DNA of 5,422 nucleotides, taken from assembly GCA_017848205.1 (NCBI GenBank), contig JAGDDO010000227.1:1-5422 (forward strand). Reading direction: 5' to 3'. Numbering within the stretch: the first letter of the stretch is position 1; each line of letters begins with the position of its first letter. The notes beneath the pieces are model-generated. The model ran no database searches. It had not been told where the DNA came from and saw nothing but the letters and a program-made list of their open reading frames with translations. Positions 1 to 5,155 of this stretch are shown piece after piece. The DNA is from Oscillospiraceae bacterium. Lineage in GTDB: Bacteria > Bacillota_A > Clostridia > Oscillospirales > Ruminococcaceae. Made by a program: the position numbers and the translations under genes.

Positions 1-1
1 G

Positions 2-184
2 AAGGGACTTACTTTCTCGGCTCCGGATCCGGATGACGACGAATTTCTCGACGTTGTAAGGATGCCGTTTGAAGAAGCCCTTGAAATGGTCCTCGACGGA
101 AGAATAACAGACTCAAAAACAATGATAATCTTAATGAAAGCCGCACTGATAAAAAAAGCAGCCGGCAATAATACAAAGGAATGA
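2..184 (+). CDS. NUDIX hydrolase, probable ADP-ribose pyrophosphatase (C-terminal part only)
   Basis: This is an open frame that enters from the left edge and stops at TGA 182-184; only the last 60 residues are present. The segment KGLT followed by an acidic stretch (DPDDDEFLDVV), then MPFEEALEMVLDGRITDSKT and a hydrophobic helix, matches the usual end of ADP-ribose pyrophosphatases of the NUDIX superfamily. These proteins hydrolyse ADP-ribose to AMP and ribose 5-phosphate in the cytoplasm. The catalytic NUDIX box (GX5EX7REUXEEXGU) lies upstream of the window and cannot be checked, so the exact substrate is inferred from the C-terminal pattern alone. The tail after the helix (KKAAGNNTKE) is polar and probably disordered. 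The stop codon overlaps an ATG in an ATGA arrangement, and the murC ribosome binding site lies inside this gene's last codons. The two genes are therefore probably cotranscribed and translationally linked. Confidence 0.72.
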   Translation, partial: KGLTFSAPDPDDDEFLDVVRMPFEEALEMVLDGRITDSKTMIILMKAALIKKAAGNNTKE

Positions 185-189
185 TTAAA

Positions 190-1599
190 GTGAACACAGA
201 AATTTTAAAAGGAAAAAAGCATATACATTTTATTGGTATAGGCGGTTCAGGTATGTATCCGCTGGCACAGATACTCCACGCAAAGGGTTACTATCTCACA
301 GGATCAGACAACAACGAGACTGAAACTCTTGATGCTGTAAGAAAGATGGGCATTCCGGTTTATCTCGGACAGCGTGCTGAAAACATCGAGGGCGCAGACC
401 TTATCGTGCACACCGCAGCTATCATGGCTGACAATCCGGAACTTATCGCTTCAAAGGCAAGCGGTGTGCCGGTGCTCGAAAGAAGCGAGCTTCTCGGTAT
501 CGTTACAAGCTGGTACGAAAACGCCATCTGCGTTTCAGGTACTCACGGCAAGACAACGACCACTTCAATGATCACGCAGATACTCCACACCGAAGGCATT
601 GACATATCTGCATTCATCGGCGGCAAGCTCCCGTGCATCGGCGGAAGCGGCAGGGCAGGAAGCAGCGAGATACTCGTATGTGAAGCATGTGAGTTCGTTG
701 ATACTTTCCTTAAACTCTATCCGGATACATCCGTTATCCTCAACATCGATGCCGATCATCTTGACTACTTCGGTACACTCGACAACATTATCGCATCTTT
801 CAGAAAATTCGCTGAAAAGACATCAAAGACTCTCATTGTAAATGCTGACGACGCAAACACAATGAAAGCTGTTGCCGGAATCGAAAACAAGAACATAATC
901 ACATTCGGTACTTCATCTTCATGCGACTACTACCCTGCAAACGTAAGCAGACAGAGTGGTACACAGGCGAAGTACGAACTTATGCATAAGGGTGAAAAGC
1001 TCTGTGACGTTACCATAAACGTACCGGGTGAACACAACATCCTTAACTCCGTTGCTGCCGCTGCCGCAGCGCACAGTGCCGGTGCTTCTCCGGAATTCAT
1101 AGCAAAGGGCCTTGAGGAATTCGGCGGAGCAAAGAGAAGATTTGAAATAATCGGAAAGAAGAATGATATAACCATCGCCGACGACTACGCACATCATCCG
1201 GCAGAACTCACAGTCACACTCAAAGCTGCCATGCAAATGGGATACAAGAACGTATGGGCAGTTTTCCAGCCGTTCACATTCTCAAGAACATCGATGCTTC
1301 TTGATGATTTTGCTGCAGCTCTTTCCATCCCTGACAAGGTGGTTCTTACAAACATCATGGGCTCACGCGAAAAGAACACATACAACATCTTCACAAAGGA
1401 TCTTGCTGACAAGATAGAAGGCTGCATCTATTTTGACAAGGACAAAAAAGCAGTTCAGACAAATGAATGCAAGCAGGCTGACTTTGACACCGTAACTGAT
1501 TATCTCTGTGAACACGCAGGTCCGGGAGACCTTATCATCACACTGGGATGCGGCGACGTTTACAAGGTGGCAAAAGCTGTTTACAGTAAACTTAAGTAA
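190..1599 (+). CDS. murC: UDP-N-acetylmuramate--L-alanine ligase MurC
   Basis: MurC is the cytoplasmic ATP-dependent ligase that adds L-alanine to UDP-N-acetylmuramate, the first amino-acid step of peptidoglycan precursor synthesis. All three Mur ligase domains are present. Numbering from GTG 190 (469 residues, normal for the family), the UDP-binding Rossmann motif HFIGIGGSGM is at about 13-22. The ATP-binding P-loop GTHGKTTTT is at about 117-125. In the C-terminal domain, DDYAHHP is at about 331-337, REKNT at about 393-397 and LGCGDVYKVA at about 452-461. I prefer GTG 190 over ATG 181. The ribosome binding site AAAGGA (175-180) touches ATG 181 with no spacer but lies 9 bases before GTG 190, the same spacing as at two other genes here, and the protein then begins VNTEILKGKKHIHF. 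If ATG 181 is used, MIK is added. One oddity is FQPFTFSRT near residue 359, where MurC proteins usually have FQPH. Regulation is probably by the upstream operon promoter, outside the window. Confidence 0.96.
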   Translation: MNTEILKGKKHIHFIGIGGSGMYPLAQILHAKGYYLTGSDNNETETLDAVRKMGIPVYLGQRAENIEGADLIVHTAAIMADNPELIASKASGVPVLERSELLGIVTSWYENAICVSGTHGKTTTTSMITQILHTEGIDISAFIGGKLPCIGGSGRAGSSEILVCEACEFVDTFLKLYPDTSVILNIDADHLDYFGTLDNIIASFRKFAEKTSKTLIVNADDANTMKAVAGIENKNIITFGTSSSCDYYPANVSRQSGTQAKYELMHKGEKLCDVTINVPGEHNILNSVAAAAAAHSAGASPEFIAKGLEEFGGAKRRFEIIGKKNDITIADDYAHHPAELTVTLKAAMQMGYKNVWAVFQPFTFSRTSMLLDDFAAALSIPDKVVLTNIMGSREKNTYNIFTKDLADKIEGCIYFDKDKKAVQTNECKQADFDTVTDYLCEHAGPGDLIITLGCGDVYKVAKAVYSKLK

Positions 1600-1645
1600 A
1601 TACTGATAAAACCGGATACGCAGCTGATTTATCCATAAAATCAGC

Positions 1646-1669
1646 GCGGGGTTCGGGGCGAAGCCCCGC
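1646..1669. other. GC-rich hairpin B with two alternative folds
   Basis: The arms GCGGGG (1646-1651) and CCCCGC (1664-1669) pair, and TTCG (1652-1655) continues the stem with CGAA (1659-1662), leaving one bulged G. The alternative is a compact hairpin of CGGGGC (1654-1659) with GCCCCG (1663-1668) around a GAA loop. Either would be stable in RNA or as a cruciform. No T-run follows, so it is not a classical intrinsic terminator on its own. Confidence 0.6.
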
Positions 1670-1680
1670 AAATCCTACCT

Positions 1681-1709
1681 CCGGAAATCCGGCGAAGCCG
1701 GATTTCCGG
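1681..1709. terminator. Perfect 13-bp hairpin C, possible weak terminator after murC
   Basis: CCGGAAATCCGGC (1681-1693) pairs perfectly with 1697-1709 around a GAA loop. On the + strand it is followed by TTTAATCAGTGTTTT, which is T-rich but interrupted, so termination would be inefficient or factor-assisted. It sits between murC and the glutamine-synthetase-like gene, where a terminator would be expected. Its 3' arm shares bases 1705-1709 with the right end of the enclosing inverted repeat, so the two structures cannot both form completely. Confidence 0.45.
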
Positions 1710-1770
1710 TTTAATCAGTGTTTTCTTAAGTGAACACCTGAAGATCACCGATTTGAAAGGACGTTTCTCT

Positions 1771-3057
1771 ATGAATAATTACTCAGAATCTGATATTATC
1801 AGTTTTGTAAATGAAAATGACGTACAGTTTATACGACTCGCTTTCGTTGACTTTTTCGGAAATCTGAAAAACCTCGCGATCATGCCTTCCGAACTTCACA
1901 CAGCACTTACCGTCGGAATGCCGCTTGATCCGTCTGTTTTCTACGGCGTCAGCGACTACTCCCACGAGGACCTTTATCTCATACCTGATCCGGCAACTCT
2001 TGCCGTTCTTCCGTGGAGACCGAGGGCAGGACGCGTTGTGCGTTTCCTCTGTCATCTGAAAAACCATGACGGATCTCCTTTCAGAGGTGACATTCGTATG
2101 CGTCTCCGCAACACAGCCGACAAGCTTGAAGTAAGCGGCTACAGCTGCAATGTCGGAACAGAAGCTCAGTTCTATCTTTTTGAACTCGGTGATGACGGAA
2201 AACCTACAAGAATAACCAACGACAACGCCGGATATCTTGACGTATCGCCTCTTGACCACGGCGAAAACATAAGACGTGAGATATGCCTTTCAATCGATGA
2301 AATGGAGATCAAGCCTGAGACATCACGCCATCTCCACGGACACGGTCAGAACGAGATCACATTCAAGTCCGGCGGCATTCTCGCTGCAGCTGACAACACG
2401 CTGAACTTCAAGACTGCAGTACGCTCGATCGCATCACAGAACGGCCTTCACGCATCCTTCATGGCTTATCCGCTTCGTGACCAGCCTCGCAGTTCATTCT
2501 TCATAAATATTTCGATTGAAAAGAACGGCGTGAACATTTTCAGAACGGAAAACGGAACAGTTTCGGGTGACGGCGCGCACTTCATCGCTGGCATACTTTC
2601 TCGCTTACGTGAAATATCTGTTTTCCTTGGTCCTACAACAAATTCATACTTCAGAAACGGACTTGCCGAAGAACATCAGACAATAAACTGGACTCTCGAA
2701 AGACGCGATGCAGCCCTCAGGATCACCAACAGCTGCAGCGCCGGAGAAAAGCTTGAGATTCGCTCAGCCGATCCTTCATGCAACATCCACATGGTACTCG
2801 ATCTCATTCTGAAGGCAGGCCTTGAAGGTATAGAAAAGAAACTTCCGCTTCCGGAAGCAGGTGTTTCATGCGGAGATCTTCCTGAATCGCTCAGTGAAGC
2901 TGTTGAAGAAGCAAAGAACAGTGAATTTGTAAAGACCAGTCTTTCTGATCTTGAATTCAGACAGGTATTTGAAAGACTTGACAAACGCATAACCAGCTTC
3001 AATGATGCAAGCAACAAGGAAGAAAATGAGTACAACGAATATTTCTGCATCATATGA
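1771..3057 (+). CDS. Glutamine synthetase family protein, probably catalytically impaired
   Basis: The 428-residue product aligns throughout with type I glutamine synthetases, which make glutamine from glutamate, ammonia and ATP. Conserved blocks include IRLAFVDFFGNLKN (21-34), LYLIPD (68-73), NDNAGYLDVSPLDHGEN (150-166), GQNEITF (192-198), NSYFR (291-295) and LEIRSADPSCN (328-338). Judged by eye against Bacillus and Salmonella enzymes (Salmonella numbering), E129, E220, R321, E327, R339 and E357 are kept. However, E131 is Q133, E212 is L188, H269 is F244, and the Asn264-Gly265 turn is Pro239-Arg240. The Bacillus feedback residue Arg62 aligns with Asp62. The C-terminal region is shorter than the usual 440-470-residue chain and has no adenylylation segment. 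Normal synthetase activity is therefore doubtful; a sensory or altered-substrate role is my inference. ATG 1771 is chosen because GAAAGGA (1755-1761) precedes it by 9 bases; TTG 1753 would place that site inside the gene. The ANTAR gene follows after 30 bases, probably in one operon. Confidence 0.88.
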   Translation: MNNYSESDIISFVNENDVQFIRLAFVDFFGNLKNLAIMPSELHTALTVGMPLDPSVFYGVSDYSHEDLYLIPDPATLAVLPWRPRAGRVVRFLCHLKNHDGSPFRGDIRMRLRNTADKLEVSGYSCNVGTEAQFYLFELGDDGKPTRITNDNAGYLDVSPLDHGENIRREICLSIDEMEIKPETSRHLHGHGQNEITFKSGGILAAADNTLNFKTAVRSIASQNGLHASFMAYPLRDQPRSSFFINISIEKNGVNIFRTENGTVSGDGAHFIAGILSRLREISVFLGPTTNSYFRNGLAEEHQTINWTLERRDAALRITNSCSAGEKLEIRSADPSCNIHMVLDLILKAGLEGIEKKLPLPEAGVSCGDLPESLSEAVEEAKNSEFVKTSLSDLEFRQVFERLDKRITSFNDASNKEENEYNEYFCII

Positions 3058-3072
3058 CCGGGCAGTCTGAAC

Positions 3073-3080
3073 GGAAGGTG
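3073..3080 (+). promoter_or_regulatory. Ribosome binding site that supports the TTG start at 3088
   Basis: GGAAGGTG lies 7 bases before TTG 3088. No ATG or GTG in the same frame lies between this site and the start of the conserved receiver-like fold, so this strong site decides the unusual TTG start. Confidence 0.75.
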
Positions 3081-3087
3081 TGATTCT

Positions 3088-3657
3088 TTGGACAAAACCC
3101 TTATAATAAGCGGTTCGGAACAGGCTGCTGCTTTGCTTACTAATCTGATGAAGTCATACTGCAGCACTCAGATAACAGTAGCATCAAGCGGAAACGAGGC
3201 ACGCCGTCTTATAAACCGCACAGAATTTGACGCTGCAATAATAAGTACTCCTCTTCCGGATGAATTCGGAAGTGACCTTGCAGCCGCAATATCAGAACGC
3301 TCCAGCACAGGTGTCCTGCTCATATGCAAAGCGGACATAGCTGATGAATTATCGGAAAAACTTGAAGTATGCGGTGTATGCGTACTTGCAAAACCACTTA
3401 ATAAAACTCTTTTCTATCATACCCTCAAAATGCTCCAGGCTACAAGGGCACGTATGATGAACGTAATGAAGGAATACTCAAAGCTTCAGACAAAAATAGA
3501 AGAAGCCAGACTCGTAAACCGTGCAAAGTGTATTCTTATCCAGTACTTAAAACTTACCGAACCGCAGGCTCACAGATATATTGAAAAGCAGGCCATGGAC
3601 CAGCGCCTTTCAAAAACGGAAGTTGCACAGAATATTCTTAAAACTTATGAGCAGTAA
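3088..3657 (+). CDS. ANTAR-domain RNA-binding antiterminator with degenerate receiver domain
   Basis: The product has 189 residues. Residues 1-115 have the length and alternating pattern of a response-regulator receiver domain (LIIS, ITVASSG, FDAAIISTPLPD, GVLLICK, VCVLAKPLN). A helical linker with coiled-coil character follows at about 116-145. An ANTAR domain ends the chain at about 130-186 (KLQTKIEEARLVNRAKCIL, then LTEPQAHRYIEKQAMDQR and a final helix). ANTAR proteins such as AmiR and NasR bind paired small hairpins in nascent RNA and prevent termination. The receiver is atypical: the acidic pair after strand 1 is absent (LIISGSE), the phospho-acceptor Asp is Ser53, and the usual Ser/Thr is Cys80, although Lys102 remains. 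Phosphorylation control is thus unlikely. TTG 3088 is supported by GGAAGGTG (3073-3080), 7 bases upstream. Pairing with a glutamine-synthetase gene resembles the clostridial glnA-antiterminator arrangement, suggesting control of nitrogen-metabolism genes; the target RNAs are not visible here. Confidence 0.9.
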   Translation: MDKTLIISGSEQAAALLTNLMKSYCSTQITVASSGNEARRLINRTEFDAAIISTPLPDEFGSDLAAAISERSSTGVLLICKADIADELSEKLEVCGVCVLAKPLNKTLFYHTLKMLQATRARMMNVMKEYSKLQTKIEEARLVNRAKCILIQYLKLTEPQAHRYIEKQAMDQRLSKTEVAQNILKTYEQ

Positions 3658-3680
3658 TTCAACTTTCCGTTTATTACCTC

Positions 3681-3709
3681 TTGATTTTCTATATTTTATA
3701 TGATATGAT
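3681..3709 (+). promoter_or_regulatory. Sigma-A type promoter for the 3753 gene, with pentamer repeat over the -10
   Basis: The -35 box TTGATT (3681-3686) is separated by 17 bases from the -10 box TATGAT (3704-3709). The -10 lies in four tandem TATRA pentamers (3699-3718), which also offer TATAAT at 3709-3714, but with a poor 22-base spacer to this -35. Transcription would start at about 3716-3718, giving a leader of some 35 bases before ATG 3753. No hairpin terminator is seen between the ANTAR gene and this promoter, so read-through from upstream is also possible. Confidence 0.6.
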
Positions 3710-3752
3710 ATAATATGATAGTACATCACACTTCAAGAAAGGAAAATGAAAA

Positions 3753-4100
3753 ATGAAAATATTATGGGCATCTAAAGACAGAATGACAACCGATCAGTAC
3801 AGCAGTCTTATCAAAATATACGATAGTCCGAAAATTATTCGTGCTGAACAGAACATCACCGATGTAAACGAACTTCTTAGCTACGATCCTGATGTTTTTG
3901 CTGTAGTTTTACCTACAGACACTTTATCTGAACTCGTAAGCCGTACAACCAAAGACGTTATCCGTCCTGTTGAAAAGAAGGTTCGCGCTGACGGCACAGT
4001 GATCCCTCCTGAGAAGGAAGCTACTGAAACAGATTATTCTGTCAAGCACTTCGGCTGGGAAAAGATCCTCAAAATTGAGATCAAGACTAAAATGTTATAA
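3753..4100 (+). CDS. Conserved-looking small protein of unknown function
   Basis: This is a 115-residue soluble protein that I do not recognise. It starts with a short hydrophobic strand (MKILWAS) and has a probable alpha/beta core: a second hydrophobic strand at about 47-53 (DVFAVVL) followed by a helix (TDTLSELVSRT). A charged, Pro-containing segment at about 70-95 (VIRPVEKKVRADGTVIPPEKE) is followed by HFGWEKILKIEIKTKM at the end. No signal peptide, membrane segment or cysteine is seen. ATG 3753 has the ribosome binding site GAAAGGA (3737-3743) 9 bases upstream, its own promoter and a strong terminator 24 bases after the stop, so it is very likely expressed as a single-gene unit. The more upstream ATG at 3746 is out of frame and opens only nine codons. 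Codon use resembles that of its neighbours. The function cannot be assigned from sequence alone. Confidence 0.8.
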   Translation: MKILWASKDRMTTDQYSSLIKIYDSPKIIRAEQNITDVNELLSYDPDVFAVVLPTDTLSELVSRTTKDVIRPVEKKVRADGTVIPPEKEATETDYSVKHFGWEKILKIEIKTKML

Positions 4101-4123
4101 TGCAGAAAAATTTTGTCTATGAC

Positions 4124-4180
4124 AAACAGCAGGCAGTCACTCACTTAAACGTGAATGACTGCCTGCTGTTTTATTATTTT
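4124..4180 (+). terminator. Strong intrinsic terminator between convergent genes
   Basis: A 16-bp perfect stem (4124-4139 with 4156-4171) is extended by one C/A mismatch and four more pairs (4141-4144 with 4151-4154) around the loop TTAAAC. It continues directly into TTATTATTTTATT. This ends transcription of the 3753 gene. The same hairpin forms in the - strand transcript of the phosphatase gene, but only three T residues follow it there, so its effect in that direction should be weaker. Confidence 0.92.
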
Positions 4181-4192
4181 ATTCAGTATTTT

Positions 4193-4987
4193 TTATTCAA
4201 CGACCTCAATAACGATACAGGTCACATTATCCATACCGCCGTTTTCGAGCGCCTTGTCCACAAGCATTTTGGCTGCGTCAGTGTCAGCAGAGGAAAGAAC
4301 AGCACTGATTTCCTCTGAAGTGCACATTTCGTTCAGACCGTCGGTACACATAAGGAAACGTTCGCCCTCGGCAAGTGTATAGGATCCGGCAAAACCGGCC
4401 TTTATATCTGACGGATCATCGTCATATCCGAGATACATCGTGAGCCTGTGTCTGTCCGGGCTCTTCTCGGCTTCTTCCTCAGTGAGAACATTGGAGTCTA
4501 TCATTTCATATGCTACGGTATGATCGCGTGTGAGCCTTGTGAGCACATCGTTTCTGTACATGTAAATACGGCTGTCACCAAGATAGTACATGGAGATTAT
4601 GCCGTTCTTCACGCAGGCAAGAGTCAGTGTTGTACCGCCCTTTGCTCCGCCGGCCTTTGCGATCTCCTCATTGATCGCAGCACTTGCTGTTCTTGCGTAT
4701 TCGTTGACAGCTTCAGACTGTTCCTTATTGTCAGCAGCCGCGAATATTTTTTCACGGAAACTGTCGAGAACACTTACAGCAGTGGCTGAAGCGACTTCAC
4801 CGCAGCTTTCACCGCCCATGCCGTCACATACGGCAAACAGTGCATGCTCTGTAAGTTCTTCAGTATAGGTTACGGAAAAATCGTCTGAAACACCTTCAGT
4901 CAGTTTCTTTCCGTTCGCATAGTAGTTATCTTCATTGTTGATCCTGAACTTGCCTATATTAGTAGCAACAGATATTCTCAGACGCAT
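4193..4987 (-). CDS. PP2C-family Ser/Thr protein phosphatase (Stp/PrpC type)
   Basis: The 264-residue product is a complete metal-dependent PP2C phosphatase. This soluble cytoplasmic family removes phosphate from Ser/Thr residues, classically opposing PASTA kinases of the PrkC type. Motifs in order are KFRINNEDNYY (13-23, phosphate-binding Arg and acidic metal residues), VCDGMGGESCGEVAS (53-67, metal Asp55), GGTTLTLA (117-124), YLGDSRIYMYRN (135-146), LTRDHT (152-157), LMCTDGLNEM (212-221, metal Asp216) and GGMDNVTCIVIEV (250-262, metal Asp253). Length and motif order are normal for bacterial Stp proteins. The start at 4987 is chosen because GAGGTG (4994-4999) lies 6 bases upstream. An in-frame ATG at 5086 has no ribosome binding site and lies almost on the predicted transcription start. 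No kinase, rlmN or rsgA gene, the usual partners, is adjacent. The gene has its own promoter and lies just downstream of an rRNA operon terminator. Confidence 0.95.
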   Translation of the reverse strand: MRLRISVATNIGKFRINNEDNYYANGKKLTEGVSDDFSVTYTEELTEHALFAVCDGMGGESCGEVASATAVSVLDSFREKIFAAADNKEQSEAVNEYARTASAAINEEIAKAGGAKGGTTLTLACVKNGIISMYYLGDSRIYMYRNDVLTRLTRDHTVAYEMIDSNVLTEEEAEKSPDRHRLTMYLGYDDDPSDIKAGFAGSYTLAEGERFLMCTDGLNEMCTSEEISAVLSSADTDAAKMLVDKALENGGMDNVTCIVIEVVE

Positions 4988-4990
4988 TTT

Positions 4991-4999
4991 CCTCACCTC
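4991..4999 (-). promoter_or_regulatory. Strong ribosome binding site fixing the phosphatase start
   Basis: On the - strand GAGGTGAGG precedes ATG 4987. GAGGTG is 6 bases from the start codon and a second AGG overlaps the spacer. The site decides for the 4987 start over the longer in-frame alternative at 5086. Confidence 0.85.
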
Positions 5000-5094
5000 G
5001 TTTCCTTTATGGTCTTCAGTCAGTAAAGGCAGATACACGCTTGACAGGCGAATTTTTCGTCTGTTTACAGCCGTATAACAGCCCATGTAATTTT

Positions 5095-5123
5095 ATTATA
5101 ACACATACTTCTTGCTTTGTCTA
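5095..5123 (-). promoter_or_regulatory. Extended -10 sigma-A promoter for the phosphatase gene
   Basis: Read on the - strand, the -35 TAGACA (5118-5123) is followed by a 17-base spacer ending in TGT, then the -10 TATAAT (5095-5100). This is five of six matches at -35, a consensus -10, optimal spacing and an extended TGN. Transcription should start near 5088, giving a leader of about 100 bases before ATG 4987. In that leader I see only a weak hairpin near 5044-5064. Confidence 0.85.
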
Positions 5124-5155
5124 TAATTTTTACAAATTCACGATCAGATAAGTAT

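Larger units (their letters stand above)
1602..1719. repeat. Inverted-repeat element with three hairpins (MITE-like or structured leader)
   Basis: The element begins two bases after the murC stop codon. Its ends, 1602-1616 (ACTGATAAAACCGGA) and 1705-1719 (TCCGGTTTAATCAGT), are inverted repeats matching at 14 of 15 positions. Inside are hairpin A (1623-1645, 8-bp stem), hairpin B (1646-1669, GC-rich) and hairpin C (1681-1709, perfect 13-bp stem with a GAA loop). B and C share the core GGCGAAGCC at 1657-1665 and 1691-1699. Imperfect direct repeats CTTAAGTRAA flank it at 1591-1600 and 1725-1734 and could be a target-site duplication. No protein is encoded. It may be a small non-autonomous mobile repeat, a terminator cluster after murC, or a leader of the downstream operon. 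The sequence alone cannot separate these. Confidence 0.6.

Noticed and set aside
1623..1709. Hairpins A-C as a typical ANTAR target (two hexaloop hairpins with A1 and G4)
   Set aside because: The loops are ATCCATA (7 bases) and GAA triloops, which do not fit the known hexaloop consensus. I also saw no convincing pair elsewhere in the gaps.
1753..1770. TTG at 1753 as start of the glutamine-synthetase-like gene
   Set aside because: It would place the ribosome binding site GAAAGGA (1755-1761) inside the coding region and adds only MKGRFS before ATG 1771, which has the correct 9-base spacing.
3746..3772. ATG 3746 as an alternative start or leader peptide
   Set aside because: It is out of frame with the 3753 gene, ends after nine codons, and has only 2 bases of spacing to the ribosome binding site.
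4100..4382. Overlapping + strand reading frames after the 3753 gene
   Set aside because: They run through the terminator hairpin and antisense to the conserved 3' half of the phosphatase gene, and have no ribosome binding site or recognisable domain.
5044..5064. Hairpin ACAGGCGAA/TTCGTCTGT in the phosphatase leader as a riboswitch
   Set aside because: On the transcribed - strand it contains a mismatch and is only nine positions long; no riboswitch consensus is visible.
4988..5086. In-frame ATG at 5086 as phosphatase start (33 extra residues)
   Set aside because: There is no ribosome binding site, the predicted transcription start is at about 5088, and the extra residues do not resemble PP2C proteins; ATG 4987 has GAGGTG at 6 bases.
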